This document shows, in pieces, positions 1 through 7,383 of a stretch of 18,602 bases of DNA. The notes under the pieces were generated by a model, which worked only from the letters and a program-made list of their open reading frames with translations, did not search any database and was not told the DNA's origin. The position numbers and the translations under genes were made by a program. Positions within the stretch are counted from its first letter, which is position 1; each line of letters starts with the position of its first letter. Source of the stretch: JBFEYJ01 sp041562215 (GTDB lineage: Bacteria > Pseudomonadota > Gammaproteobacteria > Thiohalomonadales > Thiohalomonadaceae); assembly GCA_041562215.1 (NCBI GenBank), contig JBFEYJ010000036.1, positions 1 through 18,602 on the forward strand, in the 5' to 3' direction.

Positions 1-1
1 A

Positions 2-1990
2 GCCGAAAAGCGCACTGACCCGGCTCACTGGTTGGAGCTGGTGAAGGCGCATGGGGTCACGGTCTGGAATTCAGCCCCGCCGTTGATGGTCATGCTCATT
101 GACTATGCGGATATGCGTGACAATAACGATATCTCATCTCTGCGTTTGATCATGCTCAGTGGTGACTGGATCCCGACCAGTCTTCCCGGACGTATCCGTA
201 AACACAACACCGAGGTGGAGATTGTCAGTCTCGGCGGGGCGACCGAGGCCTCTATCTGGTCAATTCTTCACCCCATCGGCGATGTCGATCCGGCGTCGAA
301 AAGCATTCCCTACGGTAAGCCGATGCGCAATCAGACGTTCCATGTCCTGGACGATAATCTCTCGCCGACGCCCACCTGGGTATCGGGCGAACTGTTCATC
401 GGCGGAATCGGTCTGGCTGACGGTTACTGGAAAGACCCGGAAAAGACGGATTACCGTTTCTTCCACCACCCGGAAACCGGGAAGCGGCTGTATCGGACCG
501 GGGATAAGGGGCGGTATCTGCCGGATGGCAATATAGAATTCCTCGGTCGGGTGGACTTCCAGGTGAAGATCCAGGGATACCGAATCGAACTGGGAGAGAT
601 CGAAGCCGCTCTTGACGCTCATCCGGATGTTGATTCGGCTATCGTCATTGCGATCGGTGAAACCGCCGACAAGAAGCAGTTGGCGGCCTATGTGGTGGTG
701 AGAAACGGCTCCGAGTTGTCGGCAGAGGCCATTTCAGCTTTTTTGCGGGAAAAACTCCCTGCTTACATGATCCCGAAGCATTACTCGTTCCTGGAGCGGT
801 TTCCGATTTCCGCAAATGGAAAGATAGATCGCCGTGCCTTGCCCGCTATCGACGAGTCGATAGGGGGCATCGCCGCAACGGATGAATTCATATCGCCCCG
901 AACGGACACTGAAATCCGTCTTGCTGAACTGTGGGAAGAACTCTTGGACCAAAGCCCGGTAGGCGTTCGGGATAACTTTTTCGAACTCGGTGGGCAGTCC
1001 TTCCTGGCGGTGCGGATGGTGGCGAGGATCCATCAACTGTTCAGCAAGGAGATTCCACTGGGCAGTCTGTTTGAGCGACCCACCATTGAACAGTTGGCCC
1101 TGGAACTGGATGGCGACGAAACTCGCGAGTGGAGTCCTTTGGTGCCCATCCGGACAGCTGGGGAGGGAACGCCGCTGTTCTTTGTCCATCCGGTCGGAGG
1201 CAGTGTCTTCTGCTTCAATGAGCTGGCTCAACGGATCGGTGATCGGCCGTTCTATGCCTTCCAGGCCCGGGGGCTCGACAGTGATGATGCCCCGATTGCC
1301 GATTTCTCTGAAATGGCGGCGGTTTACATTGAGGCGATGCGGCGCATTCAGCCGGAAGGGTCCTATTTCCTTGGTGGCTGGTCGCTCGGTGGCGGTGTCG
1401 CCCTGGAGATGGCGCGTCAGCTAAGAGATGTAGACGAAGAGGTTGCGATGGTGGCGATGATCGACTCCCCTGCACCTTATCAATTGCGTATGCCCGACGC
1501 CGCGGAGATAGCAGCATGGTTTGCTCAGGACCTTAGTGGATCCCCACTTCCAGAGGGGACTATCGATCGGCTCAGGGCGGAGGGGTACGACGAGTTAATC
1601 AAGACTACGTTGCAGCATGTGGTGCAATCAGGTGTCCTCCCCGCCGACACCTCTCCAGAGCAGATAAGACGTCTACTCGGGGTCTTCAGCTCCAACATAA
1701 AAGCTCAGCAGGCATTTTCTCACGCCGGTATCAAAGAGCGAGGGCTGCCGGTGGCCTTGCTCCGCGCACGGAAACAGCCTCCTGAAGAATTGTTAAAGCA
1801 CTATTCCACATTCAAACAATCGGACTTGGGTTGGCGGGAGATCGTTGAAGATATAGAGATCCTGGATATCGAAGGTGATCATTATACCGTGCTGGCATCG
1901 CCGAATGTTGATGAGGTCGCTGAGGTCGTGATGCTTCTTGCGGAGGGTGCCAGCGGAACCGATACCCCGAAAGCTGAAGCGGTACGGTGA
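2..1990 (+). CDS. Nonribosomal peptide synthetase, C-terminal module (A-PCP-TE), 5'-truncated by the window edge
   Basis: The reading frame is open from base 2, so the true start lies upstream; the TTG at 32 is internal. The 662 visible residues hold the rear of an adenylation domain: A5-like LGGATEASIW (about 227-262), A6 GELFIGGIGLADGYW, A7 YRTGD, A8 up to GYRIELGEIE (near 600) and A10 NGKIDRRALP (about 812-841). A carrier domain follows with DNFFELGGQSF and the phosphopantetheine Ser at 998-1000. A type I thioesterase ends the protein, with GWSLGG (Ser 1382-1384), Asp in MIDSP (1463-1465) and His in EGDHYT (1880-1882). No methyltransferase insert lies between A8 and A10, unlike PchF. Visible specificity residues N, M, S, L, I, W and the A10 Lys agree with the cysteine code. 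Inferred role: load L-cysteine as the last residue and release the peptide, possibly a thiazoline siderophore. Upstream domains, including any cyclisation domain, are not seen. Confidence 0.95.
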   Translation, partial: AEKRTDPAHWLELVKAHGVTVWNSAPPLMVMLIDYADMRDNNDISSLRLIMLSGDWIPTSLPGRIRKHNTEVEIVSLGGATEASIWSILHPIGDVDPASKSIPYGKPMRNQTFHVLDDNLSPTPTWVSGELFIGGIGLADGYWKDPEKTDYRFFHHPETGKRLYRTGDKGRYLPDGNIEFLGRVDFQVKIQGYRIELGEIEAALDAHPDVDSAIVIAIGETADKKQLAAYVVVRNGSELSAEAISAFLREKLPAYMIPKHYSFLERFPISANGKIDRRALPAIDESIGGIAATDEFISPRTDTEIRLAELWEELLDQSPVGVRDNFFELGGQSFLAVRMVARIHQLFSKEIPLGSLFERPTIEQLALELDGDETREWSPLVPIRTAGEGTPLFFVHPVGGSVFCFNELAQRIGDRPFYAFQARGLDSDDAPIADFSEMAAVYIEAMRRIQPEGSYFLGGWSLGGGVALEMARQLRDVDEEVAMVAMIDSPAPYQLRMPDAAEIAAWFAQDLSGSPLPEGTIDRLRAEGYDELIKTTLQHVVQSGVLPADTSPEQIRRLLGVFSSNIKAQQAFSHAGIKERGLPVALLRARKQPPEELLKHYSTFKQSDLGWREIVEDIEILDIEGDHYTVLASPNVDEVAEVVMLLAEGASGTDTPKAEAVR

Positions 1991-2240
1991 TGCAGGATGC
2001 GGTGCATCTTTGGCGGATTTCGCGTGCTCTAGTGGCCGGGATCGACTTCACTGAATGGCCCTCATCGGAGGATAAGAGCTGCCCCCATAAGTTAACAAGT
2101 CTAATATCCTGAGCGGGCTGTCGACTCACACAGTACGGTGTCCCTACAGCAATAGCCTGGAATTTTTTCGCTTGAATGGTCGGCATAACCCGTGGAAGCG
2201 TAGCCCAAGAGAGTTCAATTCCGCTGTTATTTTCCGGTGA
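1990..2240 (+). pseudogene. Probable remnant of a 4'-phosphopantetheinyl transferase gene
   Basis: An ATG overlaps the NRPS stop (TGATG at 1988-1992) and opens a 40-codon frame beginning MQDAVHLWRI, ending at TGA 2110-2112. The VHLWRI opening and the later WPSSEDKS stretch resemble the N-terminus of Sfp/HetI-type PPTases, which commonly start VxLWxI and carry SxxE(R/K). Shifting frame near 2091, the reading continues to TGA 2238-2240 and includes LEFFRLNGRHNPW then PREFNSA. This recalls the GKPW...FNxSHS region, and the FN falls about 75 codons from the start, close to where intact enzymes have it. The remaining two thirds, including the metal-binding and W/KE motifs, are absent. A PPTase would activate the carrier domain of the preceding NRPS, which fits the position. 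The similarity is judged by eye only; these could be unrelated short frames. Confidence 0.4.
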
Positions 2241-2291
2241 ACAGGATCGTAAAACAGTAAATACAGTCGGGTTTATGAAGGCTGCCTAGGT

Positions 2292-2331
2292 GGAGAAAAC
2301 ACGCTGCCGGAGCTGTCCCGGGCGATTCTCC
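2292..2331 (-). terminator. Possible weak terminator hairpin after the tetR-like gene
   Basis: GGAGAA (2292-2297) and TTCTCC (2326-2331) form an inverted repeat that starts one base after the TetR stop on the minus strand, with GC-rich pairing potential inside. The T-run beyond the stem is poor, so this may be chance. The rest of 2241-2291 holds nothing I can identify. Confidence 0.2.
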
Positions 2332-2967
2332 CTATTTATCCTGGGCTGGGCCTGCTTGATGATAGGCTGAGGCGGAGTCAGTAAGCATGTCGCGAACGAT
2401 ATTTCGGCAGACATCGACGGCAATGGCAAGCAGAGCCGGGGATTTGCTGATCTTGGAGGTGACAATACCCCCTTCGATCGAAGTCAGTATCGACTCGGCA
2501 CTGCTGCGTGCGTTGACGTCGGTACGAAACTGCTTTCGGGTCGTTCCTTCCTTGATCCAGGATACGAACGTGCCGACTTTAAATTCGATGAAATTCTGGA
2601 TCTCATGTCGAAGCTGCGGATGAGTTTCGCTGATTTCGAGACCGAGATTAGCAGCGAGGCAGCCGAGGTAATTGGAGCTCGTCATCTGGCTCTGCGCGTA
2701 GTCAAAATAGCGGAAAAAGCGTTCGACCGGATCATCGACCTCCTTGGTCAGTTGCTGTAGAACGGACTGCACCTCATCCATGTATGCACGGACGGCAGCG
2801 AGCACCAGGGCATCCTTGGTAGGGAAATGGTGAATAATGCTGGACTTGGCAATACCACACTCGGCCGCCAGCGGCGCAAAACCGAACCTGTTATAGCCAT
2901 ATTGGTACAGTTGCGTGATTGCTGTTTCGACTATGTGTGCCTTTTTGTCTTCAGACGTCGCCGTCAA
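2332..2967 (-). CDS. TetR/AcrR family transcriptional regulator
   Basis: A 211-residue protein, normal for the family. Residues about 10-55 form the TetR DNA-binding domain: helix HIVETAITQLYQYGYNRFGF, then a helix-turn-helix containing AAECGIAKSSIIHHFPTKDAL, the conserved (S/G)xxxxHFxxKxxL signature. The C-terminal ligand domain includes YLGCLAANLGLEIS (100-113), typical of the TetR subgroup with AcrR/YcdC-like C-termini; the ligand cannot be read. The start is TTG at 2965-2967: no ATG occurs in the N-terminal helix region, and GGGAG lies about 7 nt upstream of the TTG. It converges on the NRPS gene and is separated from the minus-strand TPR gene by 203 bp holding its own promoter. It may autoregulate or control the neighbouring metabolite cluster, but no target is shown by the sequence. 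Confidence 0.9.
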   Translation of the reverse strand: MTATSEDKKAHIVETAITQLYQYGYNRFGFAPLAAECGIAKSSIIHHFPTKDALVLAAVRAYMDEVQSVLQQLTKEVDDPVERFFRYFDYAQSQMTSSNYLGCLAANLGLEISETHPQLRHEIQNFIEFKVGTFVSWIKEGTTRKQFRTDVNARSSAESILTSIEGGIVTSKISKSPALLAIAVDVCRNIVRDMLTDSASAYHQAGPAQDK

Positions 2968-2999
2968 TTTGCTGCTCCCGTCTTTTCGTGTGAGCGACC

Positions 3000-3028
3000 A
3001 TTATAGGAGGAACCGTACTGCTAGTCTT
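3000..3028 (-). promoter_or_regulatory. Candidate sigma-70 promoter of the TetR-family gene
   Basis: On the minus strand a perfect TATAAT (plus 3000-3005) lies 17 bp from AAGACT (3023-3028), which keeps only the GAC core of the -35 box. Predicted transcription start is near 2993, giving a leader of about 26 nt that contains the GGGAG ribosome site. I found no convincing long palindromic operator. Elsewhere in 2968-3170 there is only a weak 5-bp inverted repeat at 3100-3120. Confidence 0.45.
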
Positions 3029-3170
3029 TACTGCTTGGCGCCAGGGCGGGTCAATCGCACCAAATTCAAGAATGGTCTCAATGAGTTGTGGGTGAGTGTA
3101 TCAGTCTGCGTAACGCTGATGCGGTTGTTCACATATTGTTCTTAGGTGTATTGGGTGGAATGAAGTTTGG

Positions 3171-3512
3171 TTACGGCTTGGTCCTACTCGCAGCACCACT
3201 GTGCAGACGTTTAAGGAATACTTTCATCTCCTTGGCCGCTTGGATATCCCCTTTCTTTTCGGCACAGGTGATACCCTTTTCGAATGCCTTGACGGCCCTG
3301 TCGGTCTCTTTGCACTCGGTGAGGGATTTACCCAGGAGTTTCCAGGCGGCGGAGTAATCCGGGTCAAGGCTGACCGCCTTTTCCAGGTGGGTAGCGGCGC
3401 TGTGGAAATCGTGTGCCTGGTAATAGGCGTTACCCAAGCCGAAACGCAGCATGGCGTTGTCCTGTCCACTGCTCAGCATTTTCTCAAGATTTTCGATGGT
3501 ACTCATAGGCAT
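3171..3512 (-). CDS. Small tetratricopeptide repeat protein
   Basis: 113 residues with two TPR units, about 20-52 (LRFGLGNAYYQ then THLEKAVSLDP) and 54-87 (WKLLGKSLTE then AVKAFEKGITCAEKKGD), followed by a short basic tail. There is no signal peptide or membrane segment, so it is probably a cytosolic protein-binding scaffold; the partner is unknown. Two starts are possible, ATG 3510-3512 (MPM) or ATG 3504-3506 (MST); neither has a clear Shine-Dalgarno sequence. It lies 48 bp behind the methyltransferase on the same strand and is probably the last gene of the trk-side operon. No clear terminator follows. Confidence 0.85.
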   Translation of the reverse strand: MPMSTIENLEKMLSSGQDNAMLRFGLGNAYYQAHDFHSAATHLEKAVSLDPDYSAAWKLLGKSLTECKETDRAVKAFEKGITCAEKKGDIQAAKEMKVFLKRLHSGAASRTKP

Positions 3513-3560
3513 TACTATGAGGGCGGCTGGCTGAGTTTGAAAGGTCAGCTTGAGATGAGG

Positions 3561-4139
3561 TTACTGTGGGCGCTGCGCCACAAGGTAGGCCTCGTTGCGG
3601 AATCCTTCCTCAGTGCGGCCCAATGTGCCCTCCTCACGATAGGCAATGAGTTGCAGGGTGGGGAAGAGATGGAGTAGTTCGTTTTTCGCCAGGAGGTAAG
3701 CGGGATTGCCGGGCCCGATAGACGGATCGGTTTTCTCTTTGATAAACGTTTGGTAAAACAGCAGCCCGCCGGGGCGCAATGCGGCAGTGAGCTGCGGGCA
3801 CAATTCACGCTCGAGAAAGCGGCTGACGACGATAACATCAAAACTGTCCGCCGGAGGCGGTACGGCAACCACATCGCGCACCTGGCAGTCGATGTGCTGT
3901 CCGAGTTGTGCTGCGAGTGTCGAGAGCCGTTCCATCGCGACGGTGGAGATGTCCCAGGCGCTGGTGACTAGCCCTTTTTCGGTAAGAAGCAGGGCGTTGC
4001 CGCCGAGGCCGGCCGCAAGATCGAGTGCCTTGGTGTTGGGCGAAAGCAGATGGACAAAATCGGTTAATACCTGAGCCGCGGTAGGGAGGAGGTTGTCACT
4101 ATTGCAATAGCGGCTGTCCCATTTTTCGCCTTCATTCAT
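3561..4139 (-). CDS. TehB-like class I SAM-dependent methyltransferase
   Basis: 192 residues from ATG 4137-4139. The frame stays open further upstream, but only by running into trkH, and MNEGEKWDSRY is the typical opening of this family. Motif I is ALDLAAGLGGNALLL (38-52), the acidic post-I residue is in AWDIS (61-65), and motifs IV-V are SFDVIVVSRFLERELCP then LRPGGLLFYQTF (99-132). The Rossmann methyltransferase fold is clear; the substrate is not. TehB relatives methylate tellurite or selenite, but many members are uncharacterised and a tellurite role should not be assumed. The gene begins 14 bp after the trkH stop and is followed by the TPR gene, so all three are probably co-transcribed. 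Confidence 0.88.
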   Translation of the reverse strand: MNEGEKWDSRYCNSDNLLPTAAQVLTDFVHLLSPNTKALDLAAGLGGNALLLTEKGLVTSAWDISTVAMERLSTLAAQLGQHIDCQVRDVVAVPPPADSFDVIVVSRFLERELCPQLTAALRPGGLLFYQTFIKEKTDPSIGPGNPAYLLAKNELLHLFPTLQLIAYREEGTLGRTEEGFRNEAYLVAQRPQ

Positions 4140-4153
4140 GAACAATTGCCGCT

Positions 4154-5608
4154 TTATTTTCGCCAGAAGGCGGGGCTGAGCAGGACCAGGAGGGTAAATA
4201 TCTCCAGACGCCCCAAGAGCATGGCGAAGCAGAGCACCCACTTGGCAAAGTCCGGCAGGCCGGCATAACTTAGTGCCACATCACCAAGGCCGGGGCCAAG
4301 GTTGTTCATACTGGCGGCAATGGCCGAGAAAGCCGTCACCTGGTCGAGGCCGGCAACCATCATCAATAACAGCAGGACGGTGAAAATGGCCACGTAAGTG
4401 CCGAAGAATCCCCATACTGAATCAATGACCCGATCAGGCAGGGGTTTGCCACCGATCTTGATGGGAATCACGGCGTTCGGATGGACCAACCGGCTGATCT
4501 CACGCATCCCCTGTTTCAGAAGCAGCAGGAAACGGATCACCTTCATGCCTCCTCCTGTCGAGCCGGCGCAACCGCCGATGAAGCTGGCGAACAGCAACAG
4601 CACCGGCAGGAAGCCTGGCCAGAGGGCGTAATTACTGGTGGTAAAGCCAGTGGTGGTGCCGATAGAGACAACTTGAAATATCCCATGCAACAGAGAGTCG
4701 GTGAAGTCATCAAAAGTGGCATTCATGTGCAGATAGAAGGTAGCGATAACAGCGATGATACCCAGTACGGTGATATAGGTCTTGAACTCGGCATCATGCA
4801 GATATGGCTTGAAGTCCTTGCCACGCCAGGCGAGGAAATGCAGTGCGAAATTGACCCCGGAGAGTAGCATAAAGACGATCGCGACGAGCTCAATGAGGGG
4901 CTTGTCCTGAAAGAAACCCATGCTGGCATCATGGGTTGAAAAGCCGCCGATGGCGACAGTGGAGTAGGCATGGCCGATGGCATCGAACAGGCTCATCCCT
5001 GCCAGCCAGTAGGCAATCGTACAGCTGATGGTGAGTCCGAGATATATGTACCAGAGTGCCTTGGCTGTTTCGGTGATGCGTGGGGTGAGTTTGTTGTCCT
5101 TCATCGGTCCGGGTGTTTCCGCCCGATAGAGCTGCATACCCCCGATGCCGAGCATAGGCAGGATTGCGACGGCCAGGACAATGATCCCCATGCCGCCCAG
5201 CCACTGCAACTGTTGACGGTAGTAGAGTAGCGAAGGGGGGAGGCTGTCCAGGCCGCTGACCACTGTGGCGCCGGTGGTGGTGAGGCCGGAGAATGATTCG
5301 AAAACAGCGTCAGTGAGTGATAGGTTGGGCTCTGCACCCACCGCAAAGGGCAGGGCGCCGAAAAGGCTCAGTACAGTCCAGAACAGTACAACCACAACGA
5401 AGCCGTCACGCAGGCGTAATTCCTTGCGGATACGGTGTACGGGAAGCCAGAGCAGGAGGCCGGTAATGAGAGTGAGGGCAAAGGCCAGCAGGAAGGATAG
5501 ATGGAAACCATCACCATAGATGGCCGAAACCAGTGTTGGCGGAAACATGGTGGTGCTGAAGAGCATCAGCAACAGGCCGAGGATGCGTTGAATAGCGGTA
5601 AGCTGCAT
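4154..5608 (-). CDS. trkH: Trk system potassium uptake membrane protein TrkH
   Basis: 484 residues, essentially the length of E. coli TrkH (483). It is a multi-spanning inner membrane protein with the four pore-loop repeats of the family: LTTTGAT (109-115), VAIGGFST (218-225), IGTTTGFTT (316-324) and NNLGPG (435-440). The third repeat is followed by FIGGCAGSTGGGMKVIR, the membrane loop proposed to gate the pore. It forms the K+-translocating subunit and pairs with TrkA, encoded 216 bp upstream on the same strand. The start is ATG 5606-5608 (MQLTAIQRILG); the ribosome site is weak. The order trkA then trkH suggests co-expression, possibly with an extra promoter in the gap. Confidence 0.97.
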   Translation of the reverse strand: MQLTAIQRILGLLLMLFSTTMFPPTLVSAIYGDGFHLSFLLAFALTLITGLLLWLPVHRIRKELRLRDGFVVVVLFWTVLSLFGALPFAVGAEPNLSLTDAVFESFSGLTTTGATVVSGLDSLPPSLLYYRQQLQWLGGMGIIVLAVAILPMLGIGGMQLYRAETPGPMKDNKLTPRITETAKALWYIYLGLTISCTIAYWLAGMSLFDAIGHAYSTVAIGGFSTHDASMGFFQDKPLIELVAIVFMLLSGVNFALHFLAWRGKDFKPYLHDAEFKTYITVLGIIAVIATFYLHMNATFDDFTDSLLHGIFQVVSIGTTTGFTTSNYALWPGFLPVLLLFASFIGGCAGSTGGGMKVIRFLLLLKQGMREISRLVHPNAVIPIKIGGKPLPDRVIDSVWGFFGTYVAIFTVLLLLMMVAGLDQVTAFSAIAASMNNLGPGLGDVALSYAGLPDFAKWVLCFAMLLGRLEIFTLLVLLSPAFWRK

Positions 5609-5662
5609 GCGTTTTTCTTTATCAGCCAGAGTGCCGAGAGTTAAGTTGATCTTCTCATAAAT

Positions 5663-5732
5663 CTTTCGGGAAGACGCCAGGAACGCAAGAAAACATAGAC
5701 CACTGTTTTCACGCTACAGCTGAGCCCGAAAG
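5663..5732. repeat. Inverted repeat in the trkA-trkH intergenic region
   Basis: CTTTCGGG (5663-5670) and CCCGAAAG (5725-5732) are perfect 8-bp inverted arms separated by 54 bp, lying 55-124 bp upstream of the trkH start. They could be a protein-binding pair or a long-range stem in a trkA-trkH message. Function unknown. Confidence 0.35.
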
Positions 5733-5780
5733 TCTCGTAAACTTAAAGTGCGTGACAATAATTCACGATATTGTTTCCCA

Positions 5781-5796
5781 CCGCCATCCTTGGCGG
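5781..5796. terminator. Short GC-rich hairpin after trkA
   Basis: CCGCCA and TGGCGG enclose a 4-nt loop, 28 bp past the trkA stop on the minus strand. The stem is good but no T-run follows in that direction, so it may instead be an mRNA-stabilising or attenuating hairpin between trkA and trkH. Confidence 0.35.
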
Positions 5797-5824
5797 CATT
5801 TACATCTCCGCAAAAAAGCTTGCT

Positions 5825-7198
5825 TTACAGGAAGGTAATGCCGACCTGGAACAGTCTTTCGACTTCCGGGATCCGTTTCTTGTCCACCACAAACAACAGC
5901 ACGTGGTCCTCCGCCTCTATCACGGTATCGTGATGGGCGATAAGCACTTCATCCCCGCGCACCACGGCGCCGATAGTGGTGCCGTGGGGCAGTTTGATGT
6001 CTTCGACAGCGCGTCCGACAACCTTGGACGAATATTGATCGCCATGGGCAATGGCTTCAATTGCCTCGGCCGCGCCACGGCGCAGGGAGTGCACCATTAC
6101 CACATCACCGCGGCGGACGTGCGCCAGCAGTGAACCGATAGTCGCCTGGGGCGGTGAAATGGCTATATCGATGTCGCCACTTTCGACCAGATCAACGTAG
6201 GCGGCCCTGTTGATCAGTGCCATTACCTTGCGTGCGCCAAGACGTTTGGCGAGCATCGCCGAAAGGATGTTGGCTTCGTCATCGTTGGTCAGTGCACAGA
6301 AGACATCAGTGTCCTCGATATTCTCTTCCAGCAGCAGCTCCTCATCGGCGGCATCACCATGCAGCACAATGGTTCGTTCAAGCTCCTCGGAGATGGTGAC
6401 AGTTCGCGGGGCATTGTGATCGATGAGCTTGACCTGGAACTGGTGTTCCAGGGCCTTTGCCAGGCGTGTGCCGATATTGCCCCCTCCGGCGATGATCACA
6501 CGCTTGACCGGTTTTTCCAGACGTCGCAATTCACTCATAACCGCACGGATATCTTTCTTGGCGGCGATGAAGAAGACTTCGTCGTCCGCCTCGATCACCG
6601 TGTTGCCCTCTGGATTGAGCGCGCGACCGCGACGGTAGATAGCGGCCACCCGGGTCTGAACACCTGGCATGTGATCACGTAGCGTACGCAGCTCATGACC
6701 GACCAGAGGCCCGCCGTAATAGGCCTTGACAGCGACCAGTTGGACGCGGCCGCCGGAGAAATCGAGGACCTGCAATGCACCTGGATGTTCGATCAGCCGG
6801 TGTACATAGTCAGTAACCAGCTGCTCCGGGCTGATCATGACGTCGACGGGAAGTGATTCCTGGCTGAATAGTTCCGGGTACTGTAGATATTCCTGTGCAC
6901 GCACCCGTGCGATCTTGGTGGGGGTGCGGAAGAGCGTAAAGGCGACCTGGCAAGCGACCATGTTGGTTTCATCGCTGTTGGTGACGGCGATCATCATATC
7001 GGCGTCTTCGGCGCCGGCCCGGCGCAGTACATCAGGGTGGGAGGCCTGCCCGGCGACGGTGCGCAGGTCAAGGCGGTCCTGCAATTCCTGCAGCCGCTTA
7101 CTGTCGGTGTCGATGACGGTGATGTCGTTGGCTTCGCTGGCGAGATGGTTGGCCAGAGAAGAACCGACCTGTCCGGCACCGAGAATAATGATTTTCAT
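5825..7198 (-). CDS. trkA: Trk system potassium uptake regulatory protein TrkA
   Basis: 457 residues, the normal size (458 in E. coli). Two tandem RCK units are visible, each with a Rossmann NAD-binding motif: IIILGAGQVGSSLANHLA with D30 at the end of the second strand (TVID), and RVIIAGGGNIGTRLAKALE (about 233-251) with D260. Each is followed by a TrkA-C domain. It is a peripheral cytosolic protein that binds NAD(H)/nucleotides and gates TrkH. Start ATG 7196-7198; an AAGG lies about 11 nt upstream. It is 185 bp downstream of ntrX on the same strand. In many gammaproteobacteria trkA directly follows rsmB; here DUF4390, ntrY and ntrX are placed between them. A promoter candidate in the gap suggests independent expression. 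Confidence 0.97.
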   Translation of the reverse strand: MKIIILGAGQVGSSLANHLASEANDITVIDTDSKRLQELQDRLDLRTVAGQASHPDVLRRAGAEDADMMIAVTNSDETNMVACQVAFTLFRTPTKIARVRAQEYLQYPELFSQESLPVDVMISPEQLVTDYVHRLIEHPGALQVLDFSGGRVQLVAVKAYYGGPLVGHELRTLRDHMPGVQTRVAAIYRRGRALNPEGNTVIEADDEVFFIAAKKDIRAVMSELRRLEKPVKRVIIAGGGNIGTRLAKALEHQFQVKLIDHNAPRTVTISEELERTIVLHGDAADEELLLEENIEDTDVFCALTNDDEANILSAMLAKRLGARKVMALINRAAYVDLVESGDIDIAISPPQATIGSLLAHVRRGDVVMVHSLRRGAAEAIEAIAHGDQYSSKVVGRAVEDIKLPHGTTIGAVVRGDEVLIAHHDTVIEAEDHVLLFVVDKKRIPEVERLFQVGITFL

Positions 7199-7243
7199 GG
7201 GCGAAGTGCCTTATTTCTGATCGAGCCTGCACGAAGTGGGCAC

Positions 7244-7273
7244 ATTCTAGCCCGAATGTTTCATGAATGACAC
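7244..7273 (-). promoter_or_regulatory. Candidate sigma-70 promoter of trkA
   Basis: On the minus strand TAGAAT (plus 7244-7249) matches five of six -10 positions and lies 18 bp from GTGTCA (7268-7273), which matches four of six -35 positions. The expected start near 7237 gives a leader of about 39 nt before the trkA ATG. Confidence 0.4.
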
Positions 7274-7325
7274 ACGGCAAAGGTGGGGACGAATGCGAGA
7301 GATGATCGCTCGCTATTAATTGTAA

Positions 7326-7354
7326 TCGATGGCACAGCGCACTCAAGCCATCGA
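7326..7354. terminator. 8-bp perfect hairpin between ntrX and trkA
   Basis: TCGATGGC (7326-7333) and GCCATCGA (7347-7354) enclose a 13-nt loop, 29 bp past the ntrX stop. An AT-rich stretch (ATTACAATTAAT) follows on the minus strand rather than a clean T-run. It could end the def-ntrX transcript inefficiently or be an operator for the trkA promoter 50 bp further on. Confidence 0.4.
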
Positions 7355-7383
7355 AACCTTCAGCTCGAATTTCTTCTCTGTGA

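Noticed and set aside
1812..2186. 124-codon minus-strand frame over the NRPS end
   Set aside because: Half of it is antisense to the thioesterase domain and the composition is that of a shadow frame.
3201..3677. 158-codon plus-strand frame opposite the TPR and methyltransferase genes
   Set aside because: Antisense to two recognisable genes, with no ribosome site or domain.
3561..4139. Tellurite resistance gene tehB as a specific name
   Set aside because: The fold resembles TehB, but substrate cannot be read and no tehA partner is present, so only a family-level call is given.
4140..4241. Upstream extension of the methyltransferase frame by 34 residues
   Set aside because: It would lie inside trkH, and the family normally begins at the MNEGEKWDSRY methionine.
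5609..5824. Possible small gene in the trkA-trkH gap
   Set aside because: The only frames here run into antisense trkA or are very short, and no start signal is convincing; only inverted repeats were kept.
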